From contig CM060969.1 of the NCBI GenBank assembly GCA_030765045.1, positions 50,378,716 through 50,442,715 on the forward strand: 64,000 nt of DNA, given 5' to 3'. Source of the DNA: Tenodera sinensis (Eukaryota > Arthropoda > Insecta > Mantodea > Mantidae). Both the position numbers and the translations under genes were made by a program. Positions within the stretch are counted from its first letter, which is position 1, and every line of letters starts with the position of its first letter. The notes under the pieces were generated by a model. The model did no database searches and had not been told where the DNA came from. It worked only from the letters and a program-made list of their open reading frames with translations. Positions 21,641 through 32,568 of the stretch are shown here, in pieces.

Positions 21641-21649
21641 TTACAGTAA

Positions 21650-22140
21650 TTGTAAGAGACAGGTAACGCTGCACATATACGCCATACTTGCAACACGCAT
21701 AAGAATAAACTAAATTCCATTTCCTTTCCTGCCTTCCTGCAGACATCTCACTCCTTGAGAAGAAAGGTATTTGAGACGATAAATAAACAATCATGATGCA
21801 AGGGAAGTGTCGTTTGCTATCGCTGAGCGCAGCGTTTGTTTAATCACTCATACAGGCCACCTAAAATTTTGCTTCTTGGACAGTCAGCTTCAACATTTCT
21901 AGCTCTTTGCAATGGAATTCTTTGTGATAGTGAGCCGTTGCTGGATTAGATGAGCGCAAAGAGAAAAGTGAAAAGCAAATATTGCGCTAGACAGCGCGTT
22001 ACCGAACTGGGCAACGTCGCGTCGCCTCTCTAGGATTGGCTACTTGCTCTCACACACCTTCTAGCTCCGCCTCATGTGCCTTCTTATTCCGTACGGCTTA
22101 TAGTAAATACTATAGTTGTACATCCTAAACTCCCTACTAA
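21650..22140. other. Unassigned stretch
   Basis: No coding region or repeat boundary recognised. Confidence 0.3.
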
Positions 22141-22149
22141 TTTATCGCC

Positions 22150-22262
22150 CTACGTGTGTGAGAGAGTCTGTGTTTGTGTGTGTGTGTGTGTGTGTGTCTG
22201 TGTGTGTCTGTGTGTTCTTGCTTTGTTTTGTTTTTTTAAATGTGAGAGAGCCTGTGTTTGTG

Positions 22263-22312
<50 letters not shown>

Positions 22313-22459
22313 GCATGCCCCATTCCATATGAATACTACATGCTTGAATTTATTTATTTACATACAATTTACATTTTATATACATGTACATGTTGGTGAT
22401 GTTCTATTTGAACATTTACAAAATCATAAATCTGGTACTTATCATATAGTGAAAGGCAA

Positions 22460-22543
<84 letters not shown>

Positions 22544-22610
22544 TTGTTCGTGTGTGTGTGTGTGTGTGTGTGTCTGTGTGTTCTTGCTTTGTTTTGTTTT
22601 TTTAAATCTA
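22150..22610. repeat. GT microsatellites and T-run with internal duplication
   Basis: Runs of (gt)n at about 22174-22215 and 22459-22583 flank a T run of about 33 (22277-22309). The 34-base phrase starting ctgtgtgttcttgctttgtt is identical at 22208 and 22574. The phrase tgtgagagag(t/c)ctgtgtttg occurs at about 22153 and 22241. This looks like slippage plus segmental duplication. Length in the assembly may be unreliable. Confidence 0.85.
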
Positions 22611-23820
22611 GGGATCACATGTTTTCTTAACGTGTGATACTTTATACAGAAAAGGGACGTCCTGAGTACTCGCTTGGGACTTTTGAGCTTCAAACGTTTG
22701 GCACCACTGTTCAGGATCACATTCAGTGTTCTTTTGTGGTGTTCATACTCACGTAGAGACGCTCGGAGTTAAGTTACATAGGTTATATAGGTTTTTTATA
22801 CCTATAATAATATATTTTGGCGTGGCTAAAGAGAAAGGACGGTATTTTGGAGTTCTGGGCAGCTTTTTTACGACGAGATGGCCACTGTAACACAGGTTGG
22901 TGTATTATGCTTTTAAAGTTGTTTAATAACATCGATTTTTCCTGTCATTAACTGAATTGCCCTGAAAATGGGGTAGGTACTGCTATTACATGTACTAAAA
23001 AGCGATGGCGCAAATTTAGAATCCCTTTTCTATTTATGGTAAGAACCTTTGATAGGTTATGGTTGTTTGAGGAAACTAAAGAGCGGTTATTGCTTTGTAC
23101 CCCAAGGGAGAAAAACTATTAAAATATAGTCATATTAATGATAGTGCCTCAAGCATTGCACTTGGAGTAGATGTTACGGTAAGAGAGGAATTGTGGGGCT
23201 CCTGCGCATCGCTTGAAATTTCCCCTCCATTTGCAACCTCCCACTCGTATAATTTGTGCCCGTCTCTTAACGAAAGAGACAGTCTATTGCGGGAGTCACG
23301 TAGTAATGGTAATCTGATACATGGCCAACATCATATGATCGTATACCATCATGATAAAACTGTATCTTTTGTATGAATTTAACGAGTAATTTTTTTGGTT
23401 GTTTAGAATATGGATGTATTAGGCGATTGTGGTTTTACTTCATTGGACCATGACCAGACTAGGAGAATTGCGTCACTGCAATTTGCGCCGTAGCCTGTCT
23501 TTTTCGTTGGCCACGCTCCCACCACACATCAGTACAGTAACAGTTGATTATCCTCTATTACCCATGTTACCGCCCCAGAGACCTGCAAACCCACCCACCA
23601 GCTTGTGTGATATTCATTTGATTTTTTTTTTAAATTTGTCGTAAAATCAGTAACCTCCTCCTCTAAATGATATGCTACTCATTCTGACTACCTAACCTAG
23701 ATAGATTAGATTGTGTACAAGAGTTCACAAGTAACCTTAGGGGCCCATGAACATTGAACATGTCAATGGAAATTTATGGTTTAGCGTAAAAACATACAGG
23801 CAAAAAAAAAAAAAAAAAGA
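22611..23820. other. Unassigned stretch
   Basis: No recognised protein. The plus-strand open frames at 23095-23376 and 23429-23644 lack familiar domains. A short A run lies at 23802-23818. Confidence 0.3.
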
Positions 23821-23821
23821 A

Positions 23822-25090
23822 CATAACAGAGATAGTTGAGACTCAAATCTTTCTTGCAGAATCTTCCGAGAAAGTGGTAGATAGTAAATTTCGGACATAC
23901 TCTGAAACAGGTCTTTTCTTAGTATGGTGGTAGTCAGACAGCATATTACAACTCCACTTGGCTTGGTACAGCCACGGAAAAAATTATTGAGCACTGTAAC
24001 ATTTGAAAGCGTTTGTTACAGTGCTCAATCATTTTTACATGGCTGTACCTTTTTTCCATTGTAGAAATTTGCGATGAAACCACTCGCCGTGCTCATCACT
24101 TGCAGCTCCAAGATTTTCTGGGAAGAAGTCTAAGTGACAGTCCAAGAAGTGTAGACATATTGCATCCCCAAGCTTAATAAGAATCCAGAAGATCAGCCAC
24201 TATGTCATGGTAATTTCCTGCTTTATGGTTTTCAAAGAAACCAACATACAGTTTTGAAATACTACCAGGCAGCTTTTCAATGGATATAGCAGTTCTTCGA
24301 AATGTTCATCAGTCATTAATGACCATATTTGTGGTCTTGTAAAAACCCCCTCTTCCAGTTTAGCATCACTAACTTTGGTAATTTTTAATTCAAATACAAG
24401 AATATATCCAAATGTGCATCTATAGCTTTGACATTTTTCATTACTCCTAATTTAATATGCAGCGGTGGTAAATTATATTTTTTCAGGACTCACTAAAGGG
24501 GCATGTGACACATTTTCCTGGCCAAGGATAAGGGTTTCACGTTTAGCCCATAATTTTCTACATAATGAGAATTACATCTGCTGCAACATATGTACAAAAA
24601 ACGGCAAAATTAGTGATTCCAAGTTGCAAACCAAGCAACAAAGGAATGACCTTTCAGTCATTACGATATTCTATTTGTATTCTTCATACTGGATTTTCCC
24701 TAAACCTAGCTTCATGTTTCCATATGTTTCTTTAATATTAGTGGCATGCACTACAGGTATTGGAAGTTCATTGACAATATGTAGCAGCACAGCCTTCAAA
24801 CTAACTTTAGATGAGTCTATGAACAATTGCTGCTCATCTATTGATGCTCAAGAGTTTCCATAATAGAACAAACTTCATTGAAAAACACAATCCATTTTCT
24901 TCAAAGAAAATCATTATGGTGGCTGTGACAGCTACATATTCATCAGTGGTGAAGCTGAATGGGTCTCTGAGAGTCTCAGGTTACGCTAACTAAACACAGA
25001 TAAATTGTATGGTATATGTTGGATGTAAAAAGCAGGAAAACAGTGTCTAAAAGTTGCCAATAAGTTGCTCATATGCTCCTAAAGCGACTT
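23822..25090 (-). pseudogene. Degenerate multi-copy arthropod ORF, probably mobile-element-derived
   Basis: Minus-strand frames read, in order, FIDSSKVSLKAVLLH, TNIKETYGNMKLGLGKIQY, LILGQENVSHAPLVSPEKI, EGVFTRPQIWSLMTDEHFEE and FFPENLGAASDEHGEWFH. Past a hairpin insertion come KWSCNMLSDYHHTKKRPVSEY. I recognise this pattern as a protein found in many dispersed copies in arthropod genomes, without an agreed name or function that I can state. Several stops and shifts are present. The insertion at 23969-24045 sits between the codons for Arg-Tyr and Gln-Ala-Lys-Trp. Whether the family is a transposase is inference from its copy number. Confidence 0.62.
23969..24045. mobile_element. 77-bp hairpin element (snap-back MITE) at a TA site
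   Basis: The segment is nearly all stem. Its left half (cagccacgg ... attgagcactgtaac) pairs with its right half (gttacagtgctcaat ... catggctg), leaving a loop of about 12 bases. TA occurs on both sides (23967-23968 and 24046-24047). Termini starting CAGCC at TA suit a Tc1/mariner derivative. It splits a coding sequence that reads through in frame without it. Confidence 0.85.
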
Positions 25091-25239
25091 ATAAGAGTGT
25101 AAAAATTTACGAGTCTGAATAACGTGACACTCGCCTTGCTGTCACAAAGGAGGGGCTTACTAAAGTGCATCTCACCCTTAGAAGACAGTACACGTTAAAT
25201 GGAGTGCAACGTTGCAACATGTACTATATGTTTGCCTTC

Positions 25240-25685
25240 TTTCATCCTTGAACCGCAAATCATATGAGAACAGACTCAAGAGTGGTCCTTGAGTAATTTG
25301 GTAGGGTATCATCACTATGATGATACCATGACAAAATTATATTCAACATGGTGGTATATTTTCAAACACTAAAGAATGAAGAATTCCCCAGACTCCACTT
25401 TGCACTATTCCATCATATTGCATCAACCTAGCGTTTTGTGTTTTCCTGCCCTTTTTGCTTTCTTTTTCGTGACGTTCTTAGAGTTCCTTTCATTAGTTCC
25501 TTTTTAATCCTATACACTACTGCTTCTGAACACCCAAAGGCCTTAGCTGTTTCTTTTACTGCCTTATTAATACTCATTTGAATTGAAAAAATAATCTAAC
25601 AGATTCATAATTATTTGGCGTTCCTTACTTCTTAATTTACCAATATATCCTCTCTTCATAGCTTCCCCCTCCACAACTACAAATA
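25240..25685 (-). pseudogene. Tc1/IS630-like transposase N-terminal fragment
   Basis: The minus strand gives GYIGKLRSKERQIIMNLLDY, then in shifted frames AVKETAKAFGCSEAVVYRIK with KELMKGTLRTS. The helix-turn-helix arrangement and the later SDDTLPNYSRTTLESVL are typical of the DNA-binding half of an IS630/Tc1-like transposase, the same broad type as the remnants at 56.2 and 57.5 kb. No catalytic half is visible. Old fragment. Confidence 0.65.
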
Positions 25686-26143
25686 TTTACAGAAAATGTT
25701 AAATAAATAACGTAATAACACTTCACAGGTTCCATACAGTATAAACAAACACACTTCTTTACGAACTGATGTCAACTTTTAGTGCTGACTCGTGTCTAAC
25801 GCTTGACGCCTTTTATCTGAATTGGTGAATACGTTTTGTTTGCCTTTACATGATAAAAGAAAGACATTACAAGCTTCTTGTTTATTTTAAAAACTGTCTC
25901 TAACCCTCTTCAACATTTGCTCTCGCTTGGTCCCCGATGTAAACTCAATAATAAAAAAGTCTCCCACTGCGTAACTTTTGCAGTGCACAGACATAAAAGT
26001 TTCCAAAAACATATAATTTAAAAAATTGTAACACTTAACAGAGTACACATAGAGAATTCAAAGTAGGCAGGTAGCAGCACCATAATTTACTTTAGCTAAG
26101 AAAAAAATGTAAACGTAGTCTAGCAGTTAGTTTATTAGTTAAT
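25686..26143. other. Unassigned stretch
   Basis: AT-rich, stop-rich on all frames; nothing recognised. Confidence 0.3.
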
Positions 26144-26156
26144 GCGTGATGAGTAT

Positions 26157-27797
26157 TGTTGTTGTTAGCTAATGCTGGATTTCTGACAATGAAGTCATTA
26201 ATCCTTTTGCTCTCCAATATTTTTCACTGATGGATGGGGCACTTGAAGTGGCCGGGCATATTTGAAGGTGGTCTCGATCAATTTCCTCTTGCAGATCACA
26301 TAGAGGACAGAGTGGTGAAGAATATATCCCAATTCTGTTTAAATGTTTTGGCAGACAATCATGTCCTGTAATCAACCTGAAGGTTGCAACTGCTGTTTTC
26401 CGAGGATATTCAGGAATCACTGTTTGAATGTTTGGTAGTTTCCATCTTTTATTCTTTGATTTTTCATAGTAATATTTTGCAATAATTTTTTTGAATTCAG
26501 AGTTGACTAATCTTTTAGCTGCATAAAATGGTAGATTAACTATAGATTTTTGTACACCGCTGGTACCCTTTTTTGCAAGAAAATCAGCTTTCTCATTACC
26601 ACTCAGTCCACAGTGAGCCGGTATCCATTGGAAGACTAGGTGTTTTTGAAGTGCTGTTAGATGGCTAAGCATCTTCCAACATTCTATAATAGTTTGGTTT
26701 TTTGGTGACAACTTGGAAGTAATTGCTATAATTGCTACCCTGGAATCTGAGAGAATAACTGCTTGCTGAAAATGTGAAATTCTGTACAAAAGATTTTGTA
26801 GGGTCATTCGAATTACTTCAATTTCTCCATCAAAGTTAGTAGTTCCATAACTTAAAGATTTGTAATAGGAAAAGAGGTGACATGTGACTCCAGCACCTGC
26901 TCCATCTTGGTTTGATATCAATGATCCATCAGTATAAATATGGAGCCCCTCATGTTCTGGGAATCTAGTATGGATTGTCTCTAATGCCAATAATTTTAGA
27001 ACACTAGTTGTAGTATCACTTTTTTTAGCTTCTTCTGTCAGGTGTAAATAATATGTGATGTGTAATGTATGTGTTGGATTGACTTTAGATATGAAGTTTT
27101 CCTTTGAATTAGGAAGGTGTACATTTTTCTTGATGTCTTGAATTTTGGAAAGATAGCTCTCCTGAGTCTTTAGTGTATGTGTAAAATTTCTCTTGTGCCA
27201 TGTATTGAATGGGAGTCTGATCAACTTTTCGTGTTGAATAAGAGCCGCTTTTTCTATTTCATATTCAATGGGGTATTGGTTGGTTAGTATTTCCATAGGT
27301 GCTATTGGTGTGGTTTTGATAGCACCTGTAATTAATCTCAGACTTTGGTTTTGAAAGCTTTGAATTTTTTTTGTGTTTGCTGTTACAAGAACTTCGCTGC
27401 AGTAAGTAAATAATGGTTTAATATATATATTGTATGTTGTGTTAAGTGTTGTTCTGGAACATCCCCACTTCATTCCTGTTAGACGTTTTAACAGTGAAAG
27501 GCGCCTCTCTGCTCTTTGTATTACATTTTCTATTTGTTTGGTCCATGTAAGTTTGGTATCAAATGTAACTCCTAAATACTTTGCTTCCTTTGTTTCTGGT
27601 AATTGTTGACCCTCAAAATTTAGTTTTATTTTTAGTGGTTTTTTTCTTAGTGAAAAAATTTGGTAGTTTGATTTTGTTGCATTAACAGTCATTAAATTTT
27701 CTTTGGTCCACCTCTGTAAGTTTGTTAAGGATTGTTGCATGGTTTTTTCTAGTTCTGTACTTTTGCTTTTTGGTTTTGAAGTCCACATTACTAAATC
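26157..27797 (-). mobile_element. LINE F: 5'-truncated insertion with 13-bp TSD
   Basis: The 13-mer gcgtgatgagtat flanks the element at 26144-26156 and 27798-27810. Read on the minus strand, it starts inside the reverse transcriptase right after the YADD motif and ends with ...CTAACAACAACA, a triplet-type tail. Related copies are at 21538-21640 and 49265-49590. The TSD copies are identical, so the insertion is fairly recent. Confidence 0.93.
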
Positions 27798-27821
27798 GCG
27801 TGATGAGTATAGAAACAGCAA
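26169..27821 (-). CDS. LINE F ORF2 C-terminal half: RT thumb, RNase H, Cys/His tail
   Basis: The minus-strand frame stays open for 550 codons, but the first 8 or so residues (MLFLYSSR) belong to host flank; LINE sequence begins at DLVMW. It has the post-palm reverse transcriptase region (KYLGVTFDTKLTWTKQI), then RNase H with the acidic residues in place: IYTDGSL, DGEIEVIRM, LSDSRVAI and NEKADFLAK. A C-terminal CPLCDLQEEIDRDHLQICP cluster follows. The palm active site is missing through 5' truncation, so it cannot encode a working reverse transcriptase. The uninterrupted frame after truncation shows that little time has passed since insertion. Confidence 0.88.
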   Translation of the reverse strand: MLFLYSSRDLVMWTSKPKSKSTELEKTMQQSLTNLQRWTKENLMTVNATKSNYQIFSLRKKPLKIKLNFEGQQLPETKEAKYLGVTFDTKLTWTKQIENVIQRAERRLSLLKRLTGMKWGCSRTTLNTTYNIYIKPLFTYCSEVLVTANTKKIQSFQNQSLRLITGAIKTTPIAPMEILTNQYPIEYEIEKAALIQHEKLIRLPFNTWHKRNFTHTLKTQESYLSKIQDIKKNVHLPNSKENFISKVNPTHTLHITYYLHLTEEAKKSDTTTSVLKLLALETIHTRFPEHEGLHIYTDGSLISNQDGAGAGVTCHLFSYYKSLSYGTTNFDGEIEVIRMTLQNLLYRISHFQQAVILSDSRVAIIAITSKLSPKNQTIIECWKMLSHLTALQKHLVFQWIPAHCGLSGNEKADFLAKKGTSGVQKSIVNLPFYAAKRLVNSEFKKIIAKYYYEKSKNKRWKLPNIQTVIPEYPRKTAVATFRLITGHDCLPKHLNRIGIYSSPLCPLCDLQEEIDRDHLQICPATSSAPSISEKYWRAKGLMTSLSEIQH

Positions 27822-28290
27822 ATATCAGAGTTTTACTGAAAAAAAAGTTTTCTGTAGAAATTTGGGCCTATAGAAATGTATAATGCCTCTAAAATGGATA
27901 TAACCTATTAGAGAAAACATTCTGCATAGAATAATGTGTTCAAAGTTGAAATTTATGACAACTGAATATTTACACCATGCTATTAGGAACCTGACAACAG
28001 CGCAAGAATAGAAAAGAATGAAGCTAACGGCAACTCGTATGCACTAGGTATAGACAGATATACCCCATTTAACTCTGTACTGTCATCCAAGGATGAGACA
28101 ACCTATAGGTGTTGATAAGCAACCACCCCTCTCCAAGCCATGTTATTCTAATACTTAGGCATTCTGGAAGTCTAGATTCCAGCTTCCTGCATTGTCGTAC
28201 TGTGCATTACAAGGCGTGTTAGTTTTCGTATTCTATTGTGCTATAAATTTAGTTTTTGCAGTTTTTCCTGCCGTCTGTGCCTTTCTCTTA
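27811..28290. other. Unassigned stretch
   Basis: Nothing recognised before the ORF1 tail of LINE G begins near 28300. Confidence 0.3.
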
Positions 28291-28299
28291 TTTGTTTTT

Positions 28300-31070
28300 G
28301 CACTACATGTTTATCATTTGTCACCTGACACTAATGAATCGCAGGTTTTAAATTTGTTGAAACCCACATTTTCCGAAGTTTCGTGTGAAAAACTGACCTC
28401 AAGAAATGCTGAGTTATATGCTTCTTTTAAAGTGAATATATTTGAAACCAATTATAATAAAGCCATGGATCCAAATATTTGGCCCTCAAATGCATGTGTT
28501 CAGCATTTTTTAGTCCTTCGACCAAAATATGTCCAAGGGAACAATTAACTCTTTCTGGAGCGCAAAGTATAACTGTGAAGTATGAACTTAAACTAAAAGT
28601 GATTCATTTAAATATCCAGTCAGCAAACAACAAATTAAAGGAAATTCGGTTGTTAAAAGATGAAGAACCTGATATTTTGTGTTTAACCGAGCATTGGTAT
28701 AAACATGGTACATTTTTACATTTTCAAGGTTATATTTTATCGGCATGCTTCGAGAGGAAAGATCATATACATGGTGGTGTAGCAGTTTATTGTAAACAAT
28801 CAATTTCAGCTGTTAATATTCAGTATATTACTCGTTTTTCGCAAGAAATTAATTTTGAATGTGTTGCACTGAAAATAGACTTTAAAGTAAACCTTAAAAA
28901 TGTTACCCTCTGTATTTTGTGTATATATAGATCCCCAAATGGTATTATTGATGTTTTCTTGTCTAAATTAGAATTTATTTTAAATTATATACATAAACAA
29001 TGTGATTATATTATTTTAACTAGTGACCTGAATATAGATGCCCTATCTGCCAGTATCTCTAAGAAATCCCTATTTGATGTATTTGATCTGACTTCTTTAA
29101 GGCAGCCTGGATTTGATCCTAGGGGCCCACATGTGGTATTTGTGGTGGACAAAGCGGCGTCAGGGCGGGTTTTCTCCAGGTGCTCCGGTTTCCCCCACCA
29201 TCTCATTCCACCGGTGCTCCATCTTCATTCCATGTGTCATCTGTGTCACCGCCTGCGGTGCCGTAGTAGTAAAAGCGGGCGTTAAACACTACAATAACTA
29301 CTTGAGGATGTGAATAGTGCATGGAATAAGTTTATGGAAATTAGTTTATATTATTTTGATCTATTTTGTCCATTAACTTCAATTAAAGTAAACCCATGCA
29401 ATAGTATATCGAAAAAATGGATCACAAAGAATATCATTAAAATGAAAGATAAACTTATAAGTCTATTTTATCTCAAAAAGGCCACTCCATCTGATTATCT
29501 TAGTTGTCTTTATCACTCATTGTTGCGTGAATATAAAAAAAACAATTATGACAACTAAAAAGGAGTATGTATCCAAAGTAAATAATTCAAAAATAAAGCT
29601 GTTTGGAATGTTGTAAACACTGAACTTGGTCGAGGTAATAAAAATAACATTACTAAACTAAATATAAATGGTGAACTTATTGAAAATAATGCACTTAATA
29701 TAAATGAATTTGCTAATCATGTTTCCACTCTTGTTGAGAGAAAGCTCTCAGACCATTTCACCACTTTGATGTTTGCACTACAGGTCAAATTAATTTAAAA
29801 TCGATGTATCTTATGCCTGTTGATGAAATTGAAATTTTAAATGTTACAAATGATTTGAATGCCTCCAACTCAACAGGCATTGATGGAATGACTAGGAGAA
29901 TTTTAAAATATATAAAAAATGACATTGTGTTACCCCTTGTCTATCTCATTAATCTTATCTTTACAACTGGAGTTTTTCCAGATAATTTGAAAATCTCAGT
30001 TATTTCTCCAATTCTTAAGAATTATGCTTTTGATGTTAATAATTATCAACCTACATATATCCATACTTTCCACATTTTCTAAGGTTATTGAAAAATTATT
30101 ACATAACAAAGTTTGCACTTTTTTGAATTCAAATAATCTTTTATCTAAGTGCCGACATGGTTTTACTAAAGGTAGATCGACTGAAACAGCTTGTATTGAT
30201 TTTATAAATCATGTTCATTCCAGCCTTGACAAAAGCTTATTTGTTGTTGGTGTGTTTTTTGACTTGTTCAGTGCGTTTGACTGCATTGATCACACTTTTT
30301 TATGATCAAACTAGATAATTAGGGATAAGAGGTTGGTTTGCAGACTTAATTTTATCACACCTCAGTGATCGCAAAGCAATTATAAAAATGTCAAACCATT
30401 TGTCAAAGGACTAGCCTTTGAATATAGGTGTGCCTCAAGGGTCCATTTTGGGGCCATTATTGTTTCTCCTTTATGTTAACAATCTGGATCAATATATTGA
30501 TAGTGATAAATTAATAATATATGCTGATGATGTGTCTATGGCTATATCAGCAAGTACCATTGATGAATTGGATAAACGTATTAATGATACCAATTATTCT
30601 TTTATAAAATGGTGTGATGCTAGTAGATTAATGATAAACATGGGCAAGACGATTATTTTGTCATTTCATAATACTTTGTTTCCTCCCTTAATAAATACTC
30701 AAACTGCTCCAATTGCTAAATTTTTAGGTATTTTCATTGACAAAAATCTGAATTTTAATGTTCATTTGGATGATAAATCCAAGAGATTAAATAAAGTGTG
30801 TTTTGCTCTTAGGTGTCTTAAACAATCTTTGGATCTCGAAAATTTGTTAAATATTTGTTTTTCTCTTGGTCATTCTGTATTAATGTATAACATGATCCTT
30901 CGGGGCAATGCTTACAATATTCAAAGGGTTTTCCTTATTCAAAAATAGATGTTGAGAATTGTTTTTAATTTAAGACCTAGGGTTTCTCTTAGAGATGATT
31001 ATGGTATATTTAAAATATTGACTCTCACATCTATTTTTATTTATAAATCTGCATTATCATCCCTTTCTTT
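28300..31070 (+). pseudogene. LINE G: ORF1 tail, endonuclease and reverse transcriptase, decayed
   Basis: 28300-28545 encodes a LINE ORF1 C-terminus (HLSPDTNESQVLNLLKP, EVSCEKLTSRNAELYASFK, DPNIWPSNACVQHF). ORF2 follows with endonuclease motifs LNIQSANNKL, LCLTEHWYK and TSDLNIDA. It is interrupted by a SINE at about 29103-29297 and resumes near WITKNIIKMKDKL. The reverse transcriptase reads NASNSTGIDGMTRR, HGFTKGRSTETACIDF, FFDLFSAFDCIDH, GVPQGSILGPLLFLLYVNNL and IYADDVSMAI, followed by KFLGIFIDKNLNF. Many stops lie between 29300 and 30420. The layout and wording resemble the CR1/Jockey-group LINE H but are much older. It ends where a different repeat starts at about 31072. Confidence 0.85.
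29103..29297 (+). mobile_element. tRNA-derived SINE, type 3, second copy
   Basis: It matches the SINE at 18569-18762 along its length (ggtggacaaagcggcgtcag, caccgcctgcggtgccgtag, agcgggcgttaaacactaca). It interrupts the endonuclease coding region of LINE G. The flanks cttctttaagg and ctacttgagg are similar but not identical, so the TSD is only tentative. Confidence 0.88.
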
Positions 31071-31071
31071 T

Positions 31072-32320
31072 CTTTGGGTGGAATACAATACTTCCTATAC
31101 TTACCAGTAGAGAAAGTAAAAATCCATTTGGACATAACTTGTGTGTTTTAACAGATAGTTGGTACTAGAGTAGAGAAAGTCATGTAAGTGCAACACATTA
31201 GATTTTTATTGATAATTAAGGACAGTGTAATGAACAATATTACTAATTAAGAAAATAATATTCCACTAACTAAAACCACACTATTGGAACATAAAACACT
31301 TTCAAGTAGTAGAAAACAAACATGTGTGAGCAATAAACCAGAACTATAAACTAATTTTTGCCTCACAGTGCTAATAATACCAGTAACAAGCTAATGAACA
31401 CAAGCTAATTTCTGTTGAGCAATTGTTCCAAGAGGTTAAAAGCTGCTGATATTATCTTCAGTGTTTAAAGGCAGCATATAAATGGAACATTAAACAGTGT
31501 TTAAAGGCAGAGCATATGAATGGAGCATTAAAAAGAAATGTGATGTGTTGCACTCACATGACTCTCCATTCTTGTATTAACCATTCTTATAAGCTCTTAT
31601 TCCTATATCTTCTTCATGGTAGGTGACATAAATATTTTTACAAATTATCTTATTGCTTATTTCCTTGAAGGTGCAAGAGGAATATTAGAATACAGCACTC
31701 TTTGAGTGATAGTCAAATCTTTTAAAGCTTAGAGATCCCCTTCTCTTTGCACGCTTAACATATAAAAAAATGAACAATGATGTTCCATTTCACGAAAGTT
31801 TTCTGAAACTAACACAAATAATAAGGAATATCTCCAAAATGGTTCACTCTACAAAAAAATTTATTTGGACATAAATAGTGTGTTTTAGCGAGATCTACAT
31901 TTTTTGTGTAGTAAGAGTTTGTCTATCTCTTATGGTTTACAAGTTATTCTAAAGTCATCCAGAGTAAACAGGATTACATAAGCTATAGCCAGAAAATTCA
32001 AAATATACATTTCATTTGTCATACAAGTATCTTAAACATATTGCATTTTAGTGAAATTTTCTATGCAAAGGGTAGTTTAGGGTGGGGCTATTTTCTTCAA
32101 AATTTTTGTTTTTAAATTATGCTGTCCACAGACTGACAAGACAGACAGGCACACAGACTGACAGCCCGACACACACTCACACAGACGTTTTTCTAAAAAT
32201 GCCTTTTTGGATTCAGGGTTGCTCAAAACATACATTACCGGTGAAATATTGACATAAAAATTTTTGGGTGGAATGTAATACTTCCTCTACTTGCTAATAG
32301 ACAAAGTAATAAGTAAAAAA
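31072..32320. repeat. Pair of diverged direct repeats, unknown family
   Basis: The phrase tttgggtggaat(a/g)(c/t)aatactt recurs at 31073 and about 32268, each followed by cctctacttgc/cctatacttac and agt(a/c)gagaaagta-like sequence. A second pair, atttggacataa plus gtgtgtttta, occurs at 31122 and 31861. A cagactgacaagacagacag-type run is at 32128-32175. The first repeat cuts off the C-terminal coding of LINE G. I cannot name the element. Confidence 0.5.
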
Positions 32321-32474
32321 ATAAAAAACATTCTTGTGGTGATTAATTTGATTTATGTATCACGAATGCATTAAAACATGCAAATATTATGATTACTGGG
32401 AATATAACTACATTTATTATTAATTAATTTGTAATACATAAGATATTTCTTTAAAAAAAATTTAATTAGTTATT

Positions 32475-32568
32475 TTTTTTTTTATTTATTTTATTTATTT
32501 ACATCCATTTAAACATATACATGTCATCGGATAAGTAACAAGAAATATTTACAATTTAAGGTAGGTAA
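32475..32568 (-). repeat. LINE H 3' UTR and poly(A)
   Basis: After the ORF stop the minus strand has a short leader-less UTR, then AATAAATAAAATAAAT and about 12 A. Polyadenylation signal and tail suggest LINE H uses ordinary poly(A). Confidence 0.75.

Noticed and set aside
22116..22637. Open frames rich in Val-Cys repeats
   Set aside because: They are translations of GT microsatellites and a T run, with no signal of real coding.
29113..29313. Open frame in the second type 3 SINE
   Set aside because: Same SINE-derived frame as at 18545; not a gene.
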